A stretch of DNA of 12,382 bases from Rhodoferax sp. (GTDB lineage: Bacteria; Pseudomonadota; Gammaproteobacteria; Burkholderiales; Burkholderiaceae_C), in assembly GCA_018882485.1 (NCBI GenBank), contig VERU01000032.1, forward strand, positions 1 through 12,382, written 5' to 3'. Shown here piece by piece: positions 1-6,203 of this stretch. Made by a program: the position numbers and the translations under genes. The notes under the pieces are model-generated. The model had not been told where the DNA came from and made no database searches. It worked only from the letters and a program-made list of their open reading frames with translations. How positions within the stretch are numbered: the stretch's first letter is position 1; every line of letters begins with the position of its first letter.

Positions 1-798
1 CTGCACCACGATGCGGTCCAGGCCCTGCTGCTGGATCACCGGCTCGGCCACGCCCAGTTCGTTGATGCGGTTGTGCAGGGTGGTGATGTTCTGCTTGAGC
101 GCCTGATCCTGCACCGCGCGGGCGGCCACCGGGGTGATGGTGGCGGTGAGCTTGAACTCGGCTCCATCGGGCGCGTCACTGAGCTGCAGCTCGGTGAACT
201 GGGCCTGGATCGCCTGCCGCACTGCCTGCAGGGCGGCACTGTCGCGCAGCCGCAGCTCGATGGTCTGGCCGTTGCGGCTGATACCTCCGTGTCGCAGGTT
301 CTTCTCGCGCAGGGCCGAGCGGATATCGCCGGCCAGCGATTCGGCACGCTTGGTCAGCGCCGCCTGCATGTCGACCTGCAGCATGAAATGCACACCGCCC
401 CGCAGGTCGAGACCGAGGTACATGGGCGAAGCGTGCAAGGCGCTGAGCCAGGCCGGGGACCGGGAAATCAGGTTGAGCGCCACCACGTAGCCGGGACTGG
501 CAGGGTCAGGGATCAGGGCTTTCTGCACGACGTCCTTGGCCTTGATCTGCGACTCGGCGTCGGCAAACCGGGCCTTGACGGACGCGCCCTCCAGCGCCAC
601 CCGCTCGGGCTTGAGCCCGGCCGACCGCAGGGCGGTCTCGACCCGCGCCAGGGTGTCGGCATCGATCTTGACCGAGGACCGCGCCGAGGAGACCTGCACC
701 GCCGGCGATTCGCCAAAAAAATTGGGCAGGGTGTAGAGCAAGCCCACCAGCAAGGCGATCAGGATGATCGCGTACTTCCAGACCGGGTAACGGTTCAT
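1..798 (-). CDS. secD: SecD, protein-export membrane subunit (5' part only)
   Basis: SecD works with SecF and YajC in the inner membrane and uses the proton gradient to help pull exported proteins out of the SecYEG channel on the periplasmic side. The 266 codons present begin MNRYPVWKYAII, with one membrane helix at about residues 8-26, followed by the start of the large periplasmic region. The conserved segment MYLGLDLRGGVHFMLQVD (the family's DLxGG signature) is clear, as is the later NRINELGVAEP motif. The remaining roughly 350-370 residues, with the other five helices, lie beyond base 1; secF would be expected after them. The ATG at 796-798 fits the family N-terminus. It has only a weak Shine-Dalgarno sequence and lies 30 bp after the yajC stop, so expression probably depends on the yajC transcript. 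Identification is secure; completeness cannot be judged. Confidence 0.96.
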   Translation of the reverse strand, partial: MNRYPVWKYAIILIALLVGLLYTLPNFFGESPAVQVSSARSSVKIDADTLARVETALRSAGLKPERVALEGASVKARFADAESQIKAKDVVQKALIPDPASPGYVVALNLISRSPAWLSALHASPMYLGLDLRGGVHFMLQVDMQAALTKRAESLAGDIRSALREKNLRHGGISRNGQTIELRLRDSAALQAVRQAIQAQFTELQLSDAPDGAEFKLTATITPVAARAVQDQALKQNITTLHNRINELGVAEPVIQQQGLDRIVVQ

Positions 799-828
799 GA
801 TCGGCCCAATCGCCAGCCCAGGGCCGGC

Positions 829-1161
829 TTACTTGAGGCTTCCCTTGGGAAGCACCTGGACCACAGCGCTGCGCTGGATCTGCACCTCGACACCACTGGC
901 CACTTCCAGGCCCAGATGGCTATCGCCCATGCGGCTGACCCGGCCCAGCAGACCGCCGGCGGTCACCACCTCGTCGCCCTTGGCCAGGGCGTCGATCATG
1001 GCCTTGTGCTCCTTCTGCTTCTTCATCTGCGGGCGGATCATGACGAAGTAGAGCACCACGAACATGAGCACCAGCGGCAACATGCTGCCCAGAGAGGACA
1101 TCAGGTCACCACCACCGGCGGCGGCCGGCGCGGTTTGGGCAAACGCAGAAGAGATGAACAC
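829..1161 (-). CDS. yajC: YajC, preprotein translocase accessory subunit
   Basis: YajC is a small inner-membrane partner of the SecDF complex. The 110-residue product (GTG start) begins MFISSAFAQTAPAAAGG, a typical betaproteobacterial YajC N-terminus. It has one membrane helix at about residues 27-42, then the family block IRPQMKKQKEHKAM, and a small cytoplasmic beta domain containing KGDEVVTAGGLLG and ending VLPKGSLK. The frame stays open up to an ATG at 1233, but the GTG at 1159-1161 is preferred: it gives the normal family start and has AGGAG (1168-1172) six bases upstream. The gene precedes secD in the same direction, the usual yajC-secD-secF order. What is unusual is the upstream neighbour, an oxidoreductase rather than tgt, and the inverted repeat that overlaps the ribosome-binding site. 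Confidence 0.95.
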   Translation of the reverse strand: MFISSAFAQTAPAAAGGGDLMSSLGSMLPLVLMFVVLYFVMIRPQMKKQKEHKAMIDALAKGDEVVTAGGLLGRVSRMGDSHLGLEVASGVEVQIQRSAVVQVLPKGSLK

Positions 1162-1167
1162 GGACAA

Positions 1168-1172
1168 CTCCT
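1168..1172 (-). promoter_or_regulatory. yajC ribosome-binding site
   Basis: On the minus strand this reads AGGAG, six bases before the GTG at 1161. It decides the yajC start in favour of GTG over the upstream in-frame ATG at 1233. Its first three bases belong to the 3' arm of the 13-bp inverted repeat (1170-1182), so base pairing of that arm would cover part of the site. Confidence 0.8.
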
Positions 1173-1191
1173 GAAAGACCGGTGGTTCGGG

Positions 1192-1227
1192 AAGAAAAGG
1201 CCAGAGCGCCAGGGGCTCGCGGCGCCC
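1192..1227 (-). terminator. Candidate weak terminator or attenuator hairpin before yajC
   Basis: On the minus strand GGGCGCC (1227-1221) can pair with GGCGCTC (1210-1204), seven pairs including one G-U, around a ten-base loop. After five unpaired bases comes TTTTCTT (1198-1192). This resembles an intrinsic terminator, but the T tract is short, interrupted and offset from the stem, and G+C-rich spacers often form such stems by chance. It would reduce read-through from the oxidoreductase gene into yajC-secD. Confidence 0.25.
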
Positions 1228-1244
1228 GGACAAGGCAACGTTGG

Positions 1245-1250
1245 ATTGTA
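1245..1250 (-). promoter_or_regulatory. Candidate -10 element for yajC-secD
   Basis: The minus strand reads TACAAT, one mismatch from the sigma-70 -10 consensus, and would start transcription near 1238, about 75 bases before the yajC GTG. No good -35 hexamer is visible 16-18 bases upstream, so this is weak support for an internal promoter. An essential secretion operon placed after a catabolic gene would be expected to have one. Confidence 0.25.
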
Positions 1251-1285
1251 TGCGGCGGCCTGCAGGACGGCCGGTGTCCGGTCTT

Positions 1286-4200
1286 TCAGGCCGCCTGCGG
1301 CTGCAGCGCCCGCTGGAATTGCTCCAGCAGGGCGAGTCGTTCGCGCCGGGCGGCCTCCAGGTGCCGGGCCTTCACGTGGCCATAACCCCGGATGTGCTCC
1401 GGCAGCCGCGCCAGCTCGACGGCCAGCCGGTAGCCCGGCACCACATCGGTGCGGCTACCCTGCAGCCCGGTCAGCAGAGACTCGATATCGGAGCGGTACT
1501 GCTGGATCAGGGCGCGCTCTTCGCGCCGCTCGGCAGTGTGGCCGAACGGATCCCAGAAGGTGCCGCGCAACCCCCGCAGCCGGGCCAGCACCCGGAACAG
1601 CGGCAACAGGCCAGGCCCGTAAGCGCGTTTCTGCAATTCACCCTTGGCGTTGCGGCGCGCCAGCAACGGCGGAGCCAAGTGAAACTGCAGCCGGTAGTCC
1701 CCCTCGAACTGCCGGGCAATGCGGGCGTGGAAGGCCGGGTCGCTGTGCAGGCGTGCCACCTCGTATTCGTCCTTGTAGGCCATCAGCTTGAACAGGTAGC
1801 GCGCCACCGCATGCGTGAGGGCCAGGCGCTCGTCGCCGATCCGGGTGTCGATGGCCCGCACCTGCGCCACGAAGTCCGCGTAAGCGCCGGCCCAGGCGGC
1901 GTTCTGGTAGGCCGTGAGAAACTCCACCCGCCGGGCGATCAGGTCATCGAGCGACTCGCGGCGCGGCAGGTTCACCACCACACCCGGGTCCAGTCGACGG
2001 GCGAAGCCCTGGGGATCGTGCGCAGCCCAGCGGCCCCACTCGAAGGCCTTCCGGTTCTGCGCCACCGCCACTTCGTTGAGTTCGATGGCCCGCATCAGCG
2101 CGGGCAGGGACAGCGGGATCCAGCCACGTTGCCAGGCGTAGCCCAGCATCATGGGGTTGGCATACAGGCTGTCGCCGAGCAGCCGGACAGCCGCCTGCTC
2201 CGCGGGCAGAACGCCCACAGCCTCCTCGCCGACGCTGGCCACGATCTGGCGCTGGCAATCGGCCGAGGGGTTCTGCCAGTCGGCATTGCGGACAAAGGCG
2301 GCGGTCGGTACGGCCTGGGCATTGAGGGCCACATGCGTGCGGCCCTGGCGCATGCGCACCTGCGTCTCGGCCGCCACCGCCACGATGGGATCGCAGCCGA
2401 TCACCAGGTCGGCCGCGCCGGTGCCGACGCGGGTGGTCCGGATATCCTCCTGGTGGCGCGCCAGCAAAACATGGCTCCAGGTGGCGCCGCCCTTCTGAGC
2501 CAGCCCGCCGGCATCCTGGGTCACCACGCCCAGACCCTCCAGATGGGCTGCCACCCCCAGCAGCTGGCCGATGGTGATGACGCCGGTGCCGCCCACCCCT
2601 GCCACGACCACCCCCCAGGGCGATCCACTGGGGTCCCAGGACGGCCGGACCGGTTCGGGCAAGGCATCCGCCGAAGGCAGTTCGGGCAGCCCTGCGCCGG
2701 TCTGCCGGCGCAGACGCCCCCCCTCAACCGTGATGAAGCTGGGGCAAAAGCCCGAGGTGCAGGAGTAATCCTTGTTGCAGGTGCTCTGGTTGATCTGGCG
2801 CTTGCGCCCGAATTCGGTCTCCAGCGGCTCCACGCTCAGGCAGTTGGAGGCGGCACTGCAATCGCCGCAGCCCTCGCACACCGCTTCGTTGATCAGCACG
2901 CGGCGTGCAGGTTCCTGCAGCAACCCGCGCTTGCGCCGCCGCCGCTTCTCGGTGGCGCAGGTCTGGTCGTAGATGATGACCGTGGTGCCGGCGATGTCAC
3001 GGAATTCGCGCTGGATCCGATCCAGCTCGTCGCGGTGCTCCACGGCCACGCCCTCGGGCAGGCCCGACACCCCCTGGTAGCGCTGCGGCTCATCGGTCAC
3101 CACGGTGATCTTCACAGCCCCCTCGGCCCGCATGCTCTGGGCGATCTGGAGCACCGAGTGACCTTCCGGGCGTTCGCCGACCTTCTGCCCCCCGGTCATG
3201 GCCACGGCGTCGTTGTACAGAATCTTGTAGGTGATATTGACACCGGCGGCGATGCTCTGCCGGATGGCCAGCAGACCGCTGTGAAAATAGGTGCCGTCTC
3301 CGATGTTGGCAAACACATGCCGGTCGTGGCTGAACGGCTGCTGTCCGACCCAGGGGACTCCTTCGCCGCCCATCTGGGTGAACCCCACGGTGGCGCGGTC
3401 CATCCAGATCGCCATGAAATGGCAGCCGATACCGGCCATCGCCCGCGAACCCTCGGGCACCCGGGTGCTGGTGTTGTGCGGACAGCCCGAGCAGAACCAG
3501 GGCTGCCGCGGCGGGCCTGCCGGCACCGTTTGCAAGGCCCGCTCGCGCGCATCCAGCAGCGCCAGTTGCGCGTCGATGCGGGCACGGATGTCATCCTCCA
3601 CGCCGAGTTTCTTCAGGCGCTGGGCGATCGCCCGGGCGATCAGGGCCGGCGACAGATCGGCATTGGCGCGCAGCAGGATGTTGGCCGCAGGGTCGGGACG
3701 CGACCACTCGCCACCGCTGAAGTCACCCTCGTCCTCGGTGAACTTGCCCAGCACATGGGGCCGCACGTCGGAGCGCCAGTTGTACAGCTCTTCCTTGAGC
3801 TGGTATTCGATCATCTGGCGCTTTTCCTCGATCACCAGGATTTCCTGGAGACCGGTGGCAAATGCCCGGGTCAGCTGGGCCTCCAGCGGCCAGACCACAG
3901 CCACCTTGTGCAGCCGGATGCCGACTCGCCTGCAGGTCGCGTCGTCCAGCCCGAGATCGTGCAGCGCCTGCCGGGTGTCGTTGTAGGCCTTGCCGCTGGC
4001 GATCAGGCCCAGTCGGTCATTCGGCCCTTCGATCACATTGTGGTTCAGGCGGTTGGCGCGGATGTAAGCCAGCGCGGCGTACCACTTGGTGTGGAACAGC
4101 CGGGCCTCCTGCTCCAGCGGCTGGTCCGGCCAGCGGATGTGCACCCCGCCGGATGGCATCTGGAAATCCGTCGGCAGCATGATGCGCACCCGGTCCGGAT

Positions 4201-4879
4201 CGACCAGCGCCGGCTCGCTGGATTCGACGATTTCCTGGATGGTCTTCATGCCGGCCCAGACGCCGGCGAACCGGCTCAGCGCGAAGGCATGCAGACCCAG
4301 ATCGAGGATTTCCTGGACCGAGGCCGGAAAGAAGACCGGCGTGCCGCAGGCCTTGAAGATGTGATCGCTCTGATGGGCCGCGGTCGAGCTCTTGGACACA
4401 TGATCATCCCCGGCCACCGCAATCACGCCGCCCAGCGGGGTGGTCCCGGCCATGTTGGCGTGCTTGAACACATCGCTGCACCGGTCGACACCCGGCCCCT
4501 TGCCGTACCAGATGCCGAACACGCCGTCGAACCGGTTGCTGCCGGGTGGCGCAAAGCCCAATTGCTGGGTGCCCCAGAGCGCGGTGGCGGCCAGTTCTTC
4601 ATTCACACCCGGCTGGAACACGATGTGGTTCGCCTTGAGATGGTCCTGCGCCTTGGCCAGCGCCTGGTCGTAGGCCCCCAGCGGAGAGCCACGGTAGCCG
4701 CTGATGAAGCCGGCGGTGTTCCAGCCCTGGCGCTGATCGCGCTGGCGCTGCAGCATGGGCAGACGCACCAGGGCCTGCACGCCGCTCATGAACGCACGGC
4801 CCCGATCCAGCGCATACCGGTCGTCCAAGGAAACCGTTTCCAGAGCACGGCGTACCGATTCAGACAAGGGTGCATTCAT
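1286..4879 (-). CDS. Single-chain indolepyruvate (2-oxoacid) ferredoxin oxidoreductase
   Basis: The family oxidatively decarboxylates indolepyruvate, phenylpyruvate and related aryl-pyruvates to acyl-CoA, passing electrons to ferredoxin; this serves breakdown of aromatic amino acids in the cytoplasm. At 1197 residues it is the long fused form, carrying in one chain what archaeal enzymes split into alpha and beta subunits. An N-terminal pyrimidine-binding domain holds SGYRGSPLG and FQPGVNEELAATA. The thiamine-diphosphate domain has CSGCPH at 463-468 and GDG at 527-529, with an Asn in ILYND. Seven cysteines lie in the iron-sulfur region (668, 671, 674, 680, 701, 707, 712). The catalytic gamma-type domain has AGVGGTG at 760-766 and a GGLAQKGG loop. 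The rest is the helical C-terminal region of this fused family. The ATG at 4879 matches the family start MNAPLSES and has GGAG eleven bases upstream. mltA lies 44 bp upstream and yajC 124 bp downstream. Exact substrate is not determinable from sequence alone. Confidence 0.95.
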   Translation of the reverse strand: MNAPLSESVRRALETVSLDDRYALDRGRAFMSGVQALVRLPMLQRQRDQRQGWNTAGFISGYRGSPLGAYDQALAKAQDHLKANHIVFQPGVNEELAATALWGTQQLGFAPPGSNRFDGVFGIWYGKGPGVDRCSDVFKHANMAGTTPLGGVIAVAGDDHVSKSSTAAHQSDHIFKACGTPVFFPASVQEILDLGLHAFALSRFAGVWAGMKTIQEIVESSEPALVDPDRVRIMLPTDFQMPSGGVHIRWPDQPLEQEARLFHTKWYAALAYIRANRLNHNVIEGPNDRLGLIASGKAYNDTRQALHDLGLDDATCRRVGIRLHKVAVVWPLEAQLTRAFATGLQEILVIEEKRQMIEYQLKEELYNWRSDVRPHVLGKFTEDEGDFSGGEWSRPDPAANILLRANADLSPALIARAIAQRLKKLGVEDDIRARIDAQLALLDARERALQTVPAGPPRQPWFCSGCPHNTSTRVPEGSRAMAGIGCHFMAIWMDRATVGFTQMGGEGVPWVGQQPFSHDRHVFANIGDGTYFHSGLLAIRQSIAAGVNITYKILYNDAVAMTGGQKVGERPEGHSVLQIAQSMRAEGAVKITVVTDEPQRYQGVSGLPEGVAVEHRDELDRIQREFRDIAGTTVIIYDQTCATEKRRRRKRGLLQEPARRVLINEAVCEGCGDCSAASNCLSVEPLETEFGRKRQINQSTCNKDYSCTSGFCPSFITVEGGRLRRQTGAGLPELPSADALPEPVRPSWDPSGSPWGVVVAGVGGTGVITIGQLLGVAAHLEGLGVVTQDAGGLAQKGGATWSHVLLARHQEDIRTTRVGTGAADLVIGCDPIVAVAAETQVRMRQGRTHVALNAQAVPTAAFVRNADWQNPSADCQRQIVASVGEEAVGVLPAEQAAVRLLGDSLYANPMMLGYAWQRGWIPLSLPALMRAIELNEVAVAQNRKAFEWGRWAAHDPQGFARRLDPGVVVNLPRRESLDDLIARRVEFLTAYQNAAWAGAYADFVAQVRAIDTRIGDERLALTHAVARYLFKLMAYKDEYEVARLHSDPAFHARIARQFEGDYRLQFHLAPPLLARRNAKGELQKRAYGPGLLPLFRVLARLRGLRGTFWDPFGHTAERREERALIQQYRSDIESLLTGLQGSRTDVVPGYRLAVELARLPEHIRGYGHVKARHLEAARRERLALLEQFQRALQPQAA

Positions 4880-4923
4880 GGCGCGATCGACTCCAGGAGA
4901 GAGAGACCCAGTGTAGGCCGCAC

Positions 4924-6060
4924 TCAGCGTTTGGGCCAGAGAGCCCACAGACGCAGCGGTTGCTTGAGGCGCCCGGCCAGCTCGGCGGCGGCATCGCCCC
5001 AGCCGGCAAAGTAATCCGCACGGACGGCGCCGGTGATGGCCTGCCCGGTATCCTGGGCCAGCACCAGCCGGTGCAGCGGCGTCGGGCCTGCCGACGAAAG
5101 CCAGACCGGTGTGCCGTATGGAATGCTGGCCGGATCGACCGCGATCGAGCGCCCGGGCGTCAGCGCCACCCCCTGGGCACCCCTCGGTCCCCATGCCGAC
5201 TCGGCCGGTGTCAGGGACTCCTCGCGGAAAAAGACATAGCGCGGATTGCTCCACAACAGGGCATCCAGCCGCTCGGGGTATCGGGCCGCCCAGGACCGTA
5301 TGCCTGGCCAGGACGCATCACTGACCGCGCCCTGGTCCAGCAGCCAGCGGCCCACGCTCTGATAGGGGTGGTCGTTGGAGCCGGCGTAGGCCAGCCGGAC
5401 GGGACGCACCCGGCCATCGGGCTCGCGCAGCCGCAAGCGACCCGATCCCTGGATCTGCAGCAGCAGTGCGTCCAGCGGATCGGCGAGGTACGCGATTTCC
5501 CGGCCCGCCAGCAGGGCCCGAACCGACGGCTCGCTGTCGATCTCCTGCCGGGTGTGCCAGGGCCGGCGCTGGCCGAGGCCCGATGGCGGACGGTACAGCG
5601 GCACCGCAAATCCCGGGGTCCGATCCCGCGACGCCTCCAGCTCCGGTTCGAAGTACCCCGTGAGCAGGCCCTGCGCCGCCCCGTCGGCAGCCTGCAGGCG
5701 GAAAGGCTGCAAGCGGTCGACCATCCAGCGGCGGCGCTCGGCGTCGCTGGCCAGACTGAGTGGCCGCACTTCGCGGCACAGGGCGGCGAACGGGGCCGCC
5801 GGGCGCTCGCAACTGCGGACCCAGGCGTTCCAGGCTTCGTGCAAGGCGTCGGCCTCAAACCCGGGCAATTCGGACCAGTTCGCCGGAATCCATCGCGCCA
5901 CGCTGGCCGGGGCCTGGGCCCAGGCTGTCACCGCGGCACACAGCCCGCCTAGAATCCAGGCCAGGCCACGCCATCCACCGGAGAACCTCCCTGTGCTGCT
6001 GCTGATCCTCGAAGCGCTGGGCGCCCTGTTGCTGCTCGTGCTGATCGTCTGGTGGACCAT
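4924..6060 (-). CDS. mltA: MltA, membrane-bound lytic murein transglycosylase A type (start uncertain)
   Basis: MltA cleaves peptidoglycan glycan strands in the periplasm, leaving 1,6-anhydromuramic ends. Numbering from the ATG at 6060 (378 codons), the MltA domain carries LLTGYFEPELEAS (132-144) and the LQIQGSGRLRL block (201-211). The C-terminal 3D (double-psi barrel) domain has SIAVDPASIPYGTPVWL and QDTGQAITG (336-344), where most relatives I recall have DTGGAI; the Asp there is the probable counterpart of the catalytic Asp in E. coli MltA. The start is unresolved. From 6060 inward the frame has no ATG, GTG or TTG before the signal-peptide core, and the ATG at 6060 has no clear Shine-Dalgarno sequence and would overlap the plus-strand small gene. 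A well-placed AGGGAGG-ATG exists at 5992-5972 but one base out of frame. No lipobox is seen, unlike the E. coli lipoprotein; cleavage after AWA is likely. The function call is firm, the N-terminus is not. Confidence 0.92.
   Translation of the reverse strand: MVHQTISTSSNRAPSASRISSSTGRFSGGWRGLAWILGGLCAAVTAWAQAPASVARWIPANWSELPGFEADALHEAWNAWVRSCERPAAPFAALCREVRPLSLASDAERRRWMVDRLQPFRLQAADGAAQGLLTGYFEPELEASRDRTPGFAVPLYRPPSGLGQRRPWHTRQEIDSEPSVRALLAGREIAYLADPLDALLLQIQGSGRLRLREPDGRVRPVRLAYAGSNDHPYQSVGRWLLDQGAVSDASWPGIRSWAARYPERLDALLWSNPRYVFFREESLTPAESAWGPRGAQGVALTPGRSIAVDPASIPYGTPVWLSSAGPTPLHRLVLAQDTGQAITGAVRADYFAGWGDAAAELAGRLKQPLRLWALWPKR
5950..5983 (+). promoter_or_regulatory. Candidate -10 and ribosome-binding site of the small membrane-protein gene
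   Basis: TAGAAT at 5950-5955 is one mismatch from the -10 consensus and would start a transcript near 5962. A partial -35 (CTGTCA, 5925-5930) lies at a long 19-base spacing. GGAG at 5980-5983 sits nine bases before the GTG at 5993. The three elements line up, but all lie within the 5' coding part of mltA on the opposite strand, so their occurrence could be partly chance. Confidence 0.35.
5971..5992 (-). other. Probable true mltA initiation site, displaced one base from the mltA frame
   Basis: The minus strand carries AGGGAGG (5992-5986), eleven bases, then ATG (5974-5972). As written, this ATG opens a frame that loses the MltA sequence and stops near 5855. If one G of the GG pair at 5972-5971 is removed, the reading becomes MRGLAWILGGLCAAVTAWA followed by QA, a classic cleavable signal peptide joined directly to MltA. 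This suggests a base-calling error or a real one-base insertion right after the start codon. Confidence 0.5.
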
Positions 6061-6166
6061 GTTTTCGGGCCGTCGGCGCGGCGAACCGACTTCCACATGG
6101 CAAGCCGGGCCCAGCGCCGACGCGACGCCGGGCGGTACCCCGCCCGACCCCGGACGCGAGCGCTGA
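5993..6166 (+). CDS. Small single-helix membrane protein, function unknown
   Basis: A 57-codon GTG-start frame encodes VLLLILEALGALLLLVLIVW, one hydrophobic helix of about 22 residues, then the basic turn SGRRRG and a Pro/Gly/Ala-rich soluble tail ending PPDPGRER. The topology is probably N-terminus in the periplasm and basic tail in the cytoplasm (positive-inside rule). Support for a real gene comes from GGAG nine bases before the GTG, a TAGAAT -10-like element upstream, a single strong transmembrane helix with charges on one side, and G or C at the third position in 48 of 57 codons. It runs divergently from mltA and ends 37 bp before the yhdP stop on the other strand. I recognise no named family. 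It overlaps the mltA frame only if mltA begins at 6060, so the two start assignments constrain each other. Confidence 0.6.
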   Translation: MLLLILEALGALLLLVLIVWWTMFSGRRRGEPTSTWQAGPSADATPGGTPPDPGRER

Positions 6167-6186
6167 AAACCCGAGCCGATCGGCTC
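6166..6186 (-). terminator. Candidate yhdP terminator (perfect palindrome plus T run)
   Basis: GAGCCGATCGGCTC at 6173-6186 is a perfect 14-bp palindrome in the gap after the yhdP stop (6204-6206). On the minus strand it can fold as a five-pair GAGCC/GGCTC stem with a GATC tetraloop, followed by GGGTTTTC. Placement between two convergent genes fits a terminator, but the stem and T run are short. In the plus direction it lacks a T tract. Confidence 0.4.
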
Positions 6187-6203
6187 CGCGTGGGCAGACC
6201 GGC

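Larger units (their letters stand above)
1170..1290. repeat. Perfect 13-bp inverted repeat bracketing the oxidoreductase-yajC spacer
   Basis: The plus strand reads CCTGAAAGACCGG at 1170-1182 and its exact reverse complement CCGGTCTTTCAGG at 1278-1290, 95 bases apart. The arms do not extend further. In the minus-strand transcript the 5' arm contains the UGA stop of the oxidoreductase (1286-1288), and the 3' arm ends inside the yajC Shine-Dalgarno sequence. Pairing would enclose the whole spacer. The repeat is directly visible; a role in translation coupling is an inference. A remnant of a miniature element is the alternative, but no target-site duplication is seen. Confidence 0.8.

Noticed and set aside
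1162..1233. Upstream ATG extension of yajC
   Set aside because: The GTG at 1161 has an excellent ribosome-binding site and gives the family N-terminus; the 24 extra residues match nothing typical of YajC.
73..1791. 572-codon plus-strand open frame across secD, yajC and the end of the oxidoreductase
   Set aside because: Crosses three well-supported genes and their spacer, with shadow-type composition and no start context.
1241..5014. 1257-codon open frame on the plus strand antisense to the oxidoreductase
   Set aside because: It is aligned codon-for-codon with the real gene, so its stops would need the sense codons TTA, CTA or TCA, which are very rare at this G+C content. The product has no recognisable domain and a biased His/Gln/Gly/Arg make-up.
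4880..5254. N-terminal extension of the oxidoreductase into mltA
   Set aside because: The 125 extra residues overlap the conserved 3D domain of MltA in another frame; the ATG at 4879 fits the family start.
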